From the NCBI GenBank assembly GCA_032158295.1, contig CM063250.1, forward strand, positions 5,195,001 to 5,259,000: 64,000 bases of DNA, read 5' to 3'. Below are positions 24,261 through 36,500 of this stretch, in pieces. Positions within the stretch are counted from its first letter, which is position 1. The number at the start of each line of letters is the position of its first letter. The DNA comes from Pycnopodia helianthoides. Its lineage: Eukaryota; Echinodermata; Asteroidea; Forcipulatida; Asteriidae. The position numbers and the translations under genes are program-made. The notes below the pieces were generated by a model. The model was not told the DNA's origin. It saw nothing but the letters and a program-made list of their open reading frames with translations, and ran no database searches.

Positions 24261-25244
24261 TTTTCCTTTTTTGCTTAAACAAAATCACTTAATTGAAAAG
24301 ATCTTCACAGGTTGTTCGGTTGATTGTGGTCATTGAAAACCATCAATAGCGCAGGAATTTACAACTATGCAATAAATCTGCACAGCCGGCACAAAACAAG
24401 CTCTCCAAACTACTTGCTTCACTCAAGGCAGCTTATGTGTGCAAGCAAAGAATGACGTACATTCTCATACGTCAATTATAAAAAGGTGAGAACGGCCCGG
24501 AGAAAACACGCCAGGGGATAACAGGAGGACAAAACTGAAGACCTCCATTACTACACAATCCATGCAATCAGAGGGAAAAAAAACCCTCCTCTTTTTTATT
24601 GATCTCTGTTGTCAAACGCTGTACAAATAAAATTGGAAATGCTGTAAAAAAAAAAATTTAAAAAAAACATAAAAGAAGAGAACAGGAAAAAAAGGGGTAG
24701 AAAAAACGAAAGGAGATGCGAGAGCTGCTTTGAGGCCATAAAGCACAGTGTGAGAAAATTCCTGGCAGCCAGTCACGTGCTGAGTTTCACTTCCACCACA
24801 GTGGACTGTATACATGTTTACCACACATGGTATTCTCAATTCCATACCAGTCCACTGTATGCAAGGATGACTTCTGCTGCACACAGCGCCTTCGTAAGTA
24901 GATGTTACATCTGTTTTTTTTTTCCAGGTTAATTTGGAAGAGTTAATGGTAGTAAATTCTGAGATTTTGTTTTCCCCCGACAACAGTACAGGTGTTGAAT
25001 GATGTTGATTAGCGTTTAGATAAGGTGAGTTAACCTATAATTTTTTTAGGTATGGTTTTGATGTACTTGTCGTACCAGCCCTTAAATTACAATTTACTTC
25101 AAGAAGTATTGTGTGTGGATACTGAACATGCCGACTAGTCCATGTCCGTTTCCCCCGTTGTCAACTTAGAAATAAAGAGGGTACAGCACTGAACAGCTTG
25201 GTTCCTCACCTCTGTTCTAATACAACTAACCAATGCCCAATTTG

Positions 25245-25432
25245 ATACAGCTGTTTAAACCAGTAAAAAGGGTGCTTTAATGTGCTAAGCAAGAACAAGT
25301 AGAGAACCAGTCACGATATCTGCCTATATGGCTGGTAACCCATTTACACTGCTAACATGGCTAAGCAAAAAATTTGTGCTAAGCAAAATTGCCATGCTTG
25401 ATAGTTTTAATGAAAAGTGGGCTCAGGTTTTA
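25245..25432. mobile_element. Degenerate 'CATAGAGCTGCTTAAGCAC' MITE
   Basis: ACAGCTGTTTAAACCAGTAA, GTGCTAAGCAAGAACAAG, GAACCAGTCACGATATC and TGGCTGGTAACCC follow the family order. Confidence 0.5.
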
Positions 25433-25537
25433 CGGCAGTGCAAGCTTTGTTTTTATACCTTTGTATGATTCAATATATAAAGTGTAGTTGCATGCTTGTC
25501 AGTTTCACATGTGCCCTACTTACATAGCCCCGCTTAA

Positions 25538-26262
25538 GGGCAAGGTATACTTTTGGTAATGGAATTACTCTACAAGTTAATGACCCAGGGTTCTGCCCAG
25601 GATTTCTTTAGTGGTGGAAAATTGTTTCCCTGGAAACTATTGTGAGATGGATCAGGTACACGATAGATCATATAAATAGACTCAAATCAAAGAGGTACTC
25701 AAAGTTAATGGCTTCGGATACCATTTTCACTAGTAAACACCCAATTTTACATTTCGTTGAAAACCTTTGAAAGGAAATTTGCAAGTGTAATTAAAAAATT
25801 TGGAAAATGTGTGGGTGGTCGGGAACGGAGAAAATTCTGCCAGTGGTGGTTAGGGAATCCTGAGTGCCGGGCGGGTTTTCCCGGCACCGACCACTGTGGG
25901 CAGAACCCTGATGACCATAAAAACTTACTTGGTAAGGACATGGAAGTAAAAATAAGGAGCACCAGAGAGCTGTTGATAGTATAAGACATTGTGAGAAACA
26001 ACCCCCTCTGAAGTAGTGTATTTTCAGAGAAAGAGGTAATTTCACCCCAAACACTTGAATCTGAGAAAGGCCTCAGGCATGAAGCCTTTTTTTCGGGCAT
26101 CTGAAAGCACACAATTTAATGCAAGAAAGAAGTTTTTTCTTTCGTTATTTTCTTGCAACTTCGATGACCAATTGAGCCCAAATTTTCACAGGTGTGTTAT
26201 TTTATGCATATGTTGGGATACACCAAGTGAGGATACTAGTTTTGACATTTACCAAAAGAGTA
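25538..26262. mobile_element. Old TTAA-type MITE carrying a nested MITE
   Basis: Starts after TTAA with GGGCAAGGTATACTTTTGG. The right portion has CAATTGAGCCCAAATTTTCA, GTTATTTTATGCATATGTTG and ATACACCAAGTGAGGATACT, matching 28834-29464. 25586-25910 is a later insertion. Confidence 0.65.
25586..25910. mobile_element. MITE, CAGGGTTCT family, copy 2, nested
   Basis: 325 bp with CAGGGTTCTGCCCA and TGGGCAGAACCCTG ends and a perfect 6-bp duplication ATGACC on both sides. It sits inside an older TTAA-type element, so it arrived later. Confidence 0.88.
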
Positions 26263-26274
26263 ACAAATAAATTT

Positions 26275-26423
26275 TGCTAAATAATATAAGCAAAGCAAAA
26301 CAGGAAATAAGTCACAAATGGTATGTGGAATACGGTAGTTTGGCTGGTAACCTTATTCTAGTAAGCAAAACTTGTGTGCTTAGCCACTTTTTGAGCTTAA
26401 GCAGCTCTATATTATCGGGCCCA
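26275..26423. mobile_element. 'CATAGAGCTGCTTAAGCAC' MITE, partial
   Basis: GCAAAGCAAAACAGGAAATA, TTTGGCTGGTAACCTTATTC and GAGCTTAAGCAGCTCTAT. The last phrase gives the uninterrupted form of the site hit by the insertion at 61346. Confidence 0.6.
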
Positions 26424-26539
26424 GATGACCAGATTTTGCAACATGTAGAATCAAGGCTTCACTATGTTCACATGGCGGAGATTTCACCATGTTCACATGG
26501 CGGAGATACATGATACTGCCAATTTTTTTTATAAATACA

Positions 26540-26765
26540 CCAGCATTTATTGATCTCTTCTCGGGAGAAGTTTCAGCTCTGAATAGAGCTGGCTGGTCTG
26601 TTCTCGACTAGCGTGCTCTATTCATCAACAGCCTGACCAGTTCAACACACTGTACTCTGTACAGTCTCTTGATGGTGACCAGAGCATTACTGCAGTCAAA
26701 ACATCGACAACAAACCAAACCGGGCTCTAGAGACGACTTCATCCCAGAAGAGGTTGAGACTTAGT
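26540..26765. mobile_element. Candidate Penelope-like terminal fragment with hammerhead-like motif
   Basis: TTGATGG-TGAC[loop]GTCA-AAAC at 26670-26711 resembles a hammerhead core (CUGAUGA, stem II, GAAAC) with substitutions. The flank has inverted TCTCTTCTCGGGAGAAG and AGAAGAGG ends. Class is inferred from recollection of such elements; no reverse transcriptase is present. Confidence 0.3.
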
Positions 26766-27068
26766 GTATACCATAAAGGATTATAGGAACTCTCTCTTCA
26801 TGCTTTGATCGCATCTTTCGATGTGCACCATAACATCTTGTTATACCACGGTAATAGATTGTGAAGTTTCATTGGTCGAGAACCAATCACGTGATGTGGT
26901 ACAAAGACGCATGTACCATGGCTAGCAAGGCCAAAAATCTATGCGTTGTGCGTATTAAATTGCGTAGTGCGCAAAGCATTAAAATGGAAATACACGTGCG
27001 TATTGCGTACTGCGTTATCCGTTTAAATTGTTTAGAATGTGCGATGCTTTATCGTGTATTTATTTTCA

Positions 27069-27163
27069 AGGATTGCGCACGCACGACGAATTGCGCACAG
27101 CGCACTGCGCACAGCGCACGACGCATTGCGCACAGCGCACGACGCATTACGCACAGCGCACGA
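27069..27163. repeat. 21-bp GC-rich tandem repeat (GCGCACAGCGCACGACGCATT)
   Basis: About four units, roughly 60% GC in an AT-rich setting, rich in CpG and GCGCA. The 21-bp period keeps every frame open, so the 168- and 148-codon frames here are artefacts. Flanking 26940-27030 holds inverted versions (TGCGTATTGCGTACTGCG). Confidence 0.85.
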
Positions 27164-27472
27164 GGGTACATGAGTTTTGTACCCCTGGGGATACAATACC
27201 TTGATCGAACCCACCGTTGGTCGTTTCGAGCGCTTTGTACAATTCGAAATAGCCCCGGGTTCAAGGAAACAGTAAAGAATTGTTTTTATTTCAACGATCT
27301 GCCAATGTTGTTTACAATGTTCGCCACTGTTCGTCTGCTTACTAAACCTGTGCCAATTTCTTCGTAACATTGTTTGCAGATAACAACAGTTTGCCTCCAA
27401 AGAAGAGGAATCTAGTATTAGTACCATGGTGTAACAAAACAATTGTTGCAAGCTGTGATGGCCGGGGTCCTG

Positions 27473-27578
27473 GTCCATGGGTTTTGTACACCCTCAGGGG
27501 GCAACTGGTACCCTCAGCTTCGCCTCGGGTGCCATTTGCCCCCCCCCCCCTCCCAGGTGTACAAAACACCATGGACCC
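27473..27578. repeat. Imperfect palindrome around a C run
   Basis: TCCATGGGTTTTGTACACC and GGTGTACAAAACACCATGGA flank a GGGGGCAA / TTTGCCCCC stem and CCTCAGCTTCGCCTCGGG. The arms are about 50 bp each. Confidence 0.75.
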
Positions 27579-28833
27579 CATCATAGTGTTCAACAATTGT
27601 ACATATATTGATGCCAAAGTATCAGACATGTACATGTACATGTATTTGTATATATCCTCCTGTCCATGACATGCATGATGCAAGTCAACAATTCAGAAGG
27701 TGACAACAAGTGCAGTACACAATCGGTTTTCCCTTTTCAAAAAATCCCTAGTCTGCATTCCAAAGTTGTGCTGACAACGAAAAGGGAAATCTTTGTGACA
27801 GGACGCTCACTTCACAGGGGTAGAGAGACTGGTCATTGAGATGATCAGTACTGGCACAGGCAATAAATAATCCGCACTGGCAGTATCGTGTGCAACGGAC
27901 CATCTTTAATGCATCTTAGTGGCCCATGACTAGAGATCAATGATCCTAGTAACACTCGGGTTGGGGAGGGAGAAAACTGTGCTGGGGTCATAACCCTACC
28001 CACGGTGCGGTGAAGCGTGTAAGTTGAGGCTCCTATTGGTGCCTAATGACCCACAGCCCTGTGCTAAATGGCAATCGGGTAACACCAATCTAAGGGTCTC
28101 CGAGGTACATGTACCTCCCCTCCCCCCCCCCCCCACCCAAAAAAACAAAAACAAAAAAACTAAGCATACTAAGTGTTAAGTGTTGACACATACGTAATGT
28201 ACAGTATCATCACTTCTCACCACATTTACAATACAAACAAACACTGTGAACTGTTCACAGCAGTTTTAGTAACTAATAAATAATGTGTTTGAGGTCATCA
28301 GGGTCAATGGAGGAATAATGTTCACATTGGGGCAAATCAGATTCTGAAAATATTTTGGACAAGGTGTAGATCACAAGAATGTACGGACCGATGGAGTAGA
28401 AATACTAATGACTTCAGTTCCAACATTTTAAAACACACTGATCTTATTTTTCATTTGTTGTTATCCCAACATTGAGGTTCAAGGACAAAAAACACGGACC
28501 GTTTTGTTGTTATTTTTCACCACGGCGTGACCACTGAATCCGACATAAATATGCTCATTTAAGTTTGGTATGTTTTTCAAAAAAAAAACAGTAGGATGGG
28601 ATTTTAATTTACTCTACTAAATACAGATGACTTCCTTTAAGACCGCAGAGAATTCCTCTCGAACATACTATGTACAAGCCAGTCTTGATGGACTTTTGGA
28701 AAGGGCAAAGTGTCGCACATAGGGCTATTGATTTAGTAAATTCCAGAATCCCACACATTTTATGTGTGTGTATGAGCATGTGCTAAAACAAGTGTGAACT
28801 GAATGTGTAATTCACAATCTATTCACACCTTAA

Positions 28834-29464
28834 AGGCACTGGACACTATTGGTAATTACTCAAAATAATTGTTAGCATAAAACCCGACTTGGTAACGAGT
28901 AATGGGGAGAGGTTCGATAGTATTAAAACATTGTGAGAAACGGCTCCCTCTGAAGTAACGTAGTTTTTGAGAAAGAAGTAATTTTCCACGAAGTTGATTT
29001 CGAGACCTCAGAATTCGATTCTGAGGTCTCGAAATCAAGCATCTGAAAGCACACAACTTCGTGGTGACAAGGGTGTTTTTTCTTGAATCATTATTATCTC
29101 GCAACTTCGACAACCAATTGAGCTCAAACTTTCACAGGTTTGTTATTTTATGCACATGTTGAGATACACCAAGTGAGAAGACTGGTCTTTGACAATTACC
29201 AACAGTGTGAGAAACAGCTCCTCTAATAACTGTTTTGATGAAGAAGTAATTTCACAATTTTGATTTCGAGACCTCAGAATTAGATTTTGAGGTCTCGAAA
29301 TCAAGCATCTGAAAGCACACAACTTCGTGTGACAAGGGTGTTTTTTCTTGAAATTATTATTATCTCGCAACTTCGACAACCAATTGAGCTCAAATTTTCA
29401 CAGGTTTGAGATACACCAAGTGAGAAGACTGGTCTTTGACAATTACCAATAGTGTCCAGTGTCT
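28834..29464. mobile_element. TTAA MITE, 'AGGCACTGGACACTATTGG' family, with internal duplication
   Basis: 631 bp flanked by TTAA, ends AGGCACTGGACACTATTGG and CCAATAGTGTCCAGTGTCT. About 250 bp is duplicated in tandem (28925-29200 and 29203-29450). Each unit carries a hairpin with arms GATTTCGAGACCTCAGAAT and its complement. Confidence 0.92.
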
Positions 29465-29469
29465 TTAAC

Positions 29470-31230
29470 TTTGATACAGACGTTCATGTTTGTGGCATTT
29501 GGAGAGATGTCGTCTTTGAGTGCTTTAAGGTGTCCTAGCTGTGCACGTTTTAACATACTCAGAGAGAGGGGCTCCAAGGTCAAACTGAGTGTTGTGATGC
29601 ACTCATTCTCTCTTTAATATTTCATCGCCCTCACAAGACACCTCAAGATACAACCCCGGAGTAAAGCTAGCAAATCGAGCCAGAACTTTGAGGCAGATGA
29701 TACACACAATGACGCACACAACTCATCACAAGGGCATGTACATGTACATACCATGTATGTACTTCATGTATACACATGAAATACATTATATCAAATAAAA
29801 AATATCAGACTATAAAATTGATTTTCTTTTACACTGTAATATACATCCTTTCATTGGGCTTGCGCTGTTGGATGTTGTATGAAAAAGAAAGAAAAAATGA
29901 TATCAAAAATTTATTTAAAAAAAAAAAAAAAAAAAGTTTTAAGATCAGAGAATATACTCCCTAATTTGATTTTCATGGCAGAGCAGGTCTACAAATCCCC
30001 CCCCCCCAATAAATTGACTGTAGTGCCCTTGCTTTCTTTGCCACTGTACCTACATGTATTGCATGAGCCCCAAATAGATTGGACACATACATTGACCTTG
30101 GGAAGTGCCTTCAACTTTGGGGAAAGGATGCCCTTTAACAATGTACCTCAACAAATTTTGTCTTGCCACTTCAAAAATGAAGTTCAACAAGGCCAATTAA
30201 TTGCACATGTGTTTGTACCATTTTCTGTTAATTTTGAACCTACTCCCCGCCCCCCCCCCTCCCACAAGGATAAGATCACAGTCAGAATTACTGCAAGCGA
30301 AAAACATCTTTTTAAAATGCAACCAGTAATGCACTATTAATGTATTTTGTATTTTGGTCAGGGGTGAGAAATCAATGCCGACAAATAAAATTTTGTTTTT
30401 CACTAGACAAACATAAAAGTCTGAAATTTCTCTTCTCTGTTTGTTTTGTGATTGTTAAATGCTTTCCACTTGAACTTCTTTTTTCTTTAGGGGGAGGGGG
30501 GTACACATGGACAGGGTGGCACAGAGGTCAAACTCCTTGAAAGTATGTACTTTACCCCAGCCTGGTGGACTATGCACTAACCAATTGCAGACCGTGTCAA
30601 CATAACGCAGGCTTTTTTTCCCCGATTATGGATTTTCAAGGGGCCCTAATTTGTCTGAAGGCTGGCGATACTTCAGAGCAATGATTTCACCGTGCGACGA
30701 TTGTTGTAGGCGAGCAGTTTGGGGATACGTACTATGTAAGTGGCATGAATCATTGAATGCTGTCTCGATTTAGTTGCAAGGATATGTACACATATGTTTG
30801 TTTTTCTATATATCTCGAGAGCCTTGTATTATGCGAGACGCATACTGTGCGTGCTGTTAATTGGCACAGCATGTAGGACAAAGCCTCACAATAGTGGCAT
30901 ACTCTACATACGCAACTCTTCCTGTCTTATGTTTCAGGCCTGATGTATCTCTCTCCTAGGAACAATTAGAAAGGGCCTCTATAAATTAAAATAATCTACT
31001 GTTATTATTTCAAGGGGCACCAAGGCAACAAACCAGGGGCATGGGGGGGGGGGGCGATTGCCTCCACGAAGATATCAGGGCTGACATTTATATCAGTTTC
31101 TTTTGATTTAAAAGTCTATGTCGCCGGTCTACACGACTTGACGCTTATAAATTTTTACAAGAACGGGAGGAAATTTTTGTTGGACAGGAATCCAAAATGT
31201 TACTCCCAAGAAAATTAGATGTTCACATTG
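29470..31230. other. Non-coding stretch
   Basis: TGTACA-rich tract (29738-29775), A-homopolymer near 29917-29935, several C runs, and a 'GGGGCACCAAGGC' repeat fragment at 31012-31085. No gene recognised. Confidence 0.5.
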
Positions 31231-31238
31231 TCACTTAA

Positions 31239-31616
31239 AGGAACATTACAGAATTGGTAAGAAACAAACTTGTAAAATATACTTTTGATCACAGATTTAC
31301 ACAAAACTTATGATGATAGTTAGAAAACATCCCTTGAAATATTTCTGTCTGAAATGTCATATTTAATGAGAAATGAAATGAATAAACTAATATTCCGATT
31401 GGAGTTTATCGCTCAGTGAACGTTTTATTCATTTGTTGAATCTATTTGATTTCATGCAAATGTGTAATCGGTTTTTCACTATTTTCTCCTGACCCAGATG
31501 GTCGATCGATCTCAACCTTCTACAGGTTTGTCAGTTTATGTATATGGTGGATTACATAAAGTGCTTACACTGCCAGCAACTGTTTTGTTAGCAAAAACCA
31601 ATTCTGTAATGTTCCT
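31239..31616. mobile_element. TTAA MITE, 'AGGAACATTACAG' family, copy 2
   Basis: 378 bp, TTAA on both sides, same ends and interior. Has a short ATGA duplication near 31370. Confidence 0.93.
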
Positions 31617-31619
31617 TTA

Positions 31620-33200
31620 ATGAGGGTAAAGGAGGTTTTGATCGTGGCCGCCTCTCCAACAAACGATCTCCTCCAACAACTACATGTAAGTCATTTATTA
31701 ACCTTCTTTTACTGACTGTTAGTTCAACGGCACATTACACAAAAACCTATTAGCTAACTCGTTCAGTTTAATCAGCAATTACAAATAATCTGTGGTTAAT
31801 ATTTACCAACCAGGCAATCCAGAAGGTTAGCCGAGTTCGAATGACAAAATGTAAAAAAGCTCCGTCTTCAAATTGAGTCAACAAAATCTGAGAGAGTGAA
31901 GTGGGTGAAGACGATGAAAATTCTGATGATTTGACACAGAGCAACCCCACACATGTCACGTAAGACTTTGTAAGCAAGTAGCCTTCCAGGTTTTCAGTAT
32001 GTACATTATTTATAACGACATCAGAAACCAAAATGCCACAGAAAAAAGAAAGAAGAAAAAATCCACACCGACGTTTTAAATCCATGTCCCCATTTAATGG
32101 AAACCCTGAAACTAATTTAATGCCCTAGCTGTCAGATGAACTGAACAAATATATGTCAATCGTCATATTTGTTCTGATCCAGCCACTTTTGAATCGGGTG
32201 ATAATTTGTCTTCATAGGACGAGTGGGGATCACTTTGCGTTTTTTTGTAATTTAAAAACGTGTTGACGCTCACAAAGCACTCTCCTTTCTCAAAACTGCG
32301 TGCAAATCGCTCAAACTGACAAATGGCCTCTATTTTTAAAAAGCCTTATTCGGGGGGGGGGGGGGGGAGTTCATGGACATTAAAATAATACAGGCGTTAC
32401 AGAACGGATGCCAAGATAGATTTAATTCCGAGAGACAAAAAAAAGAAGTTACTTATTGACTCATGTGTGAATAGGGTCTGTCATTATTTGTATGACCCAT
32501 GATAGATCGTTCAGTGTGCGTGACGTCAATGTATTCAGATCCTTTTGACTGAGGCCAGCGTTGAGCGTTTCTTTGAAATTTAACGGCAATTTACATTTCC
32601 TTTCTCGGGGGGGTTCGGTGGTGGGGGGGGGGAGTACCTGGATTTCAACAGCTCTCAACTCCGGTAATTTAATTAGTGAAGCTGACACCCGATCATTGAA
32701 CGGACTGTGTATCTTTGCCCTCAGAATAACCTATGCTATATTTAAGAAAACATTTTTTTAAGCTGGCATATCGCCAGGCGGAAAAACTATTCACCATAAA
32801 AGGTGGCTGAAACCCTCAACTAGAAATCGAGGATGAATTATAAATCTAATTGTACTGCTCGTTGTAATAAATCGTGTGCTGGCGATCTGTTTGACATTCA
32901 AATAAGCCGTAAAGTGAGGTGTTGCTGTTTTGTTTTGGTTTTTTATTGGATACAAACGTGAGGAAATAAAACACAGTAAGGTGAAACTTTGTGCTAGATT
33001 TTTAGTTGCGGTTTCAACCCTGATAGATTTCTGTGGCAATTTAAACAGATTAAAAAACTTGCAGTACGAAAAAGTAACACAATTTGACATGTAGCTCTTC
33101 GTTAAGAATTGCAAGTTGTCATTCAAATCTGTTTCATTTAAAAAAACTTATGTCTACATGTCAAGTAAGAATGTAAAAAGAAGTCCAATTCTGGCCTCCT
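31620..33200. other. No confident gene; one signal-peptide-like frame
   Basis: The minus-strand frame 32085-31768 (105 codons) begins MDLKRRCGFFLLSFFCGILV, which looks like a signal peptide, but no domain or codon bias supports a gene. A 16-G run is at 32351-32366. Confidence 0.3.
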
Positions 33201-33203
33201 TAA

Positions 33204-33578
33204 AGGAAAAGTATACCTTTGGTGTTGGGAACCGTTCGATTGTTTTAATCCTATATAAATGTAGATATATATACAATAAAATTAACCTGGGAAAATTTCA
33301 TTTCAAAAGGTGGGAGCGTTTTTTGAGATACCGCCGAAAAATCTTGTTAAGTCCATCCAGGGAGAATAATTCGTAATTGGAATGAATCTGAGATCTGCGA
33401 AACATTTCATGCATGACAAGGTTCTCAGATTGAAATGTTTTTGAATCCCTATTCTCTAAAACCGCATTCCATCGAAGGGAATCGTTTCTCGACAACTCAA
33501 CAGCTGCAGTGCTTCTTACCAAGTAAGTTTTTTATGGTCATTAATTTCTTGAGTAATTACCAAAGGTATACCCTCCCT
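33204..33578. mobile_element. TTAA MITE, 'AGGAAAAGTATACCTTTGG' family
   Basis: 375 bp flanked by TTAA. Ends AGGAAAAGTATACCTTTGG and CCAAAGGTATACCCTCCCT. One copy in the window; the left end of 25538-26262 is related. Confidence 0.85.
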
Positions 33579-33584
33579 TTAAAA

Positions 33585-36500
33585 AAGCTATATAATTTGT
33601 ATAGCAACTTTACAATGTGTTCCCATATCTGTGGATTCATGTACGTATGTTTGTGTGCATTTTCTTTTGAAACCTTTGGGATTGTGCACAATACATTTCA
33701 CAGTACAGACACTACATGTATTGTAACTCAGCCCAAGCCGAACAACATCAACAATTCCATGAAACTGGAGCTCAGTCATGGGTAATGTGTATAGCGCCCT
33801 CTAGCAATGCCAAGGGCTTACTCTGTGCATGGTGTGCACACTGTCGATCCATGGGATGACTACACTGAAGCCCCCTGTTGAGCCCAAACCACCGACAGTT
33901 TTTGAGCACTCCCAATCCGGTACACGTGGAACTTATGCACAAATTTTAAAATGCATGTTTAATGAGGTGGCACTGAGGAGCCCATAGGTTTGAATGAATA
34001 TTCTTCATTGAACACAAAATGTGTACTGTTTCTTTTTGAGAAATAGTGAAGATTTACATGTACAGTTGTACAGCAAAAACTGTTTCCAGTGCATGATACA
34101 TAGGTTTGTTCCACCAACATGACTAAGTGTATTTAAACAGTATTATGTACAGTAATGAACATTGTACTTAAAGTAGGCCTATATCTCACATGTAATTTAT
34201 AAAATATGTCAAACATTCCTCAACGAGTAAATTTAGTATCAGACTAGGCATTTTTTCCTCCCGTTTACCAACCACTAATAAGGTTATTTACCATCTTCAA
34301 GGAATTTTAACTGATGTGTACTACATAAACACAGCCAAACTAAATCCTGTTCCCCAAACAGGGAGATCAGCTGAAACAGCAAGCAGTTTGCTTGAGTTCA
34401 AGGTTGAGTGGTTATGATAACATCGCCCCGAAATAATTAGCATTTGCCAATCTCCGTTCAATTTACAAAACCGTTTTTTAAAGACACATTTACACCCAGG
34501 TATAAACTGTATTGTTATCACCAGGGCAGACTGATTCAGAGAAAAGAAATGGCTAATAGTGTCAGTTTTATCAACCTGTAAAAAATTGGCAAGTTTAAAT
34601 TAAAAAAGAGAAAGTAGTCTTTTCTTAAGCAAACACAGGTACCAAGCAAAAATGTCATGTGATAACCCTCTCTTGTGTGCGTCGTCGGTGCATAGAGCAG
34701 GGGGTCGGGGAAAGGGTTAACAATTAAAATGAGTTTCATACTGTTTTAGCATCTAGCAAATTACATTGAATCCGAGGTAATTGGGCCCAATCTGCTGGTG
34801 GTAAATCCCTTGTTCTCCCTAATTGCTTTATGACAGGACAACCGACTGAGAGCCTCTTCTATTGCCTCCAGTCAGGTTCAGAATGGCCTACAAATCATGG
34901 CTTTAGCCACTGGGTTGTCTGGGCGTCAGAAATGGACGGGCTCCCATTTATAATACGGGCGTTTCCCCCTAAAAAGGCTCTAATTTGTCCTTTCTTTTCT
35001 CTTAACTGCTTTTTTTCTATTCAACACTCCTGCCTTCCTTTGTTCCTACTGTACACCTTGGATTTGTGGCCAACTTGCTGTAGTGTAATATGTAGTTGCT
35101 AAAATGAAGCATAATTTATTTTTCACATCAAAGATCTCATGTCATGTGTGTAACATGATAGCCCATTCATTCATCAGGCGTAAATACAAAATCAGCAGGC
35201 TGTCTGTTTTTCTATGATGAAGCATGCATCTAGACTGCAGGAAAAAGCAACAAATCTGACCGCCCTTTACGAAGCATGTAAAAAAGACTTGGAACCAGAC
35301 AAAGACTGTCGAGCCATGCAGAACGAACAAAACTGACTCTTTCACGACCGGGTAGAAAATCTTTTCTTTTTCTACAGGGTAAAATTGTATACCACAATAG
35401 TACACCATTAATTCCACGATTTCTCATGTTACGAGTATGATGCTGCAATTTTATTCTTCGTGGCATGGAATTTAAGTTTCGTTGTATGTAATATAACGAA
35501 TGAATCACTCTGATTGCACTGGGCAATGTGACTTAAGTGGCCATAATTACTATAAGCTCGGTTTCACAAACAGCCAAGATTGATCTTTCGATGCGTATCA
35601 AATCGTAAAATTGCTAAGCAAAGTGTGATGTCACAAAACAAATCACTATGGCAATATTGACAAGTCATCTGATAAAGTGTCTTGTGACATCGAGGCAAGT
35701 TTTTTCCATACAATAAGGGCACCTCTACTACAGGGGGAAAATATGAATTTCTACTCGCACATTTCAAGGGGGCACCAAGGCACTGACCAGGGGCATGGAG
35801 GCAATTGCCCCTGATGCCTCCGTGAAGTACCAGGCCTGTACGAACATGTACACTACATGTATGTATATCTTACATGTACTTGAAGGGCACATGTACATGT
35901 ACAAGTATATGAAGCACCAACCTTACATACAGACTTGGTTTAAAAGACATGACTGTCAGGAACATGGAGGCAATAGCACTCCGCACTAATGACGTCACTT
36001 TTGCTCATAATACCCGGCTGTCAGACAAACATTCCACAACTTACGCAATCACCGCATCATCAACGCGCCAAACTGCACTAGCAGTAGAGTCAGTACACGC
36101 GAGTAAACAAAAAGCTTGCAAACATGTACGTGCACGTAATGTATGTTAGTTAAATTGTAACGTGTTTTTCTGAGATCTGGGTACTTAGCTTCTGCTTTTC
36201 AGCATGAGTGCAGCGTACTATTGCCTCCATTGCTTCCTTGAAGCGTCCGGCCTAATATTGCTCTTTTCACTGGAGCAGTGTTACTATCAACCTCCATTAT
36301 TAAAAAAAAAAAGCAATCATTGAGGATGCGGGAAAATGAAAAACCGCCGGCTGCTTGAAAAAAAAATATATAGAAAGAATATTCGTCTTGAAAATTCTGA
36401 TGAGTGTGCTACATACCTTGTAAACAGGAAACATCACAGCGGTTCTTTAGTACTGTATATAATAACGGGACTGTATGAAGATGATGATAACACGGATGAC

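Noticed and set aside
24840..24905. Short first exon ending at GTAAGT near 24894
   Set aside because: Only nine codons before the donor and no support around it; chance is likely.
26861..27478. 168- and 148-codon frames on opposite strands
   Set aside because: Held open by a 21-bp (multiple of three) tandem repeat; no domain, and both strands look equally coding.
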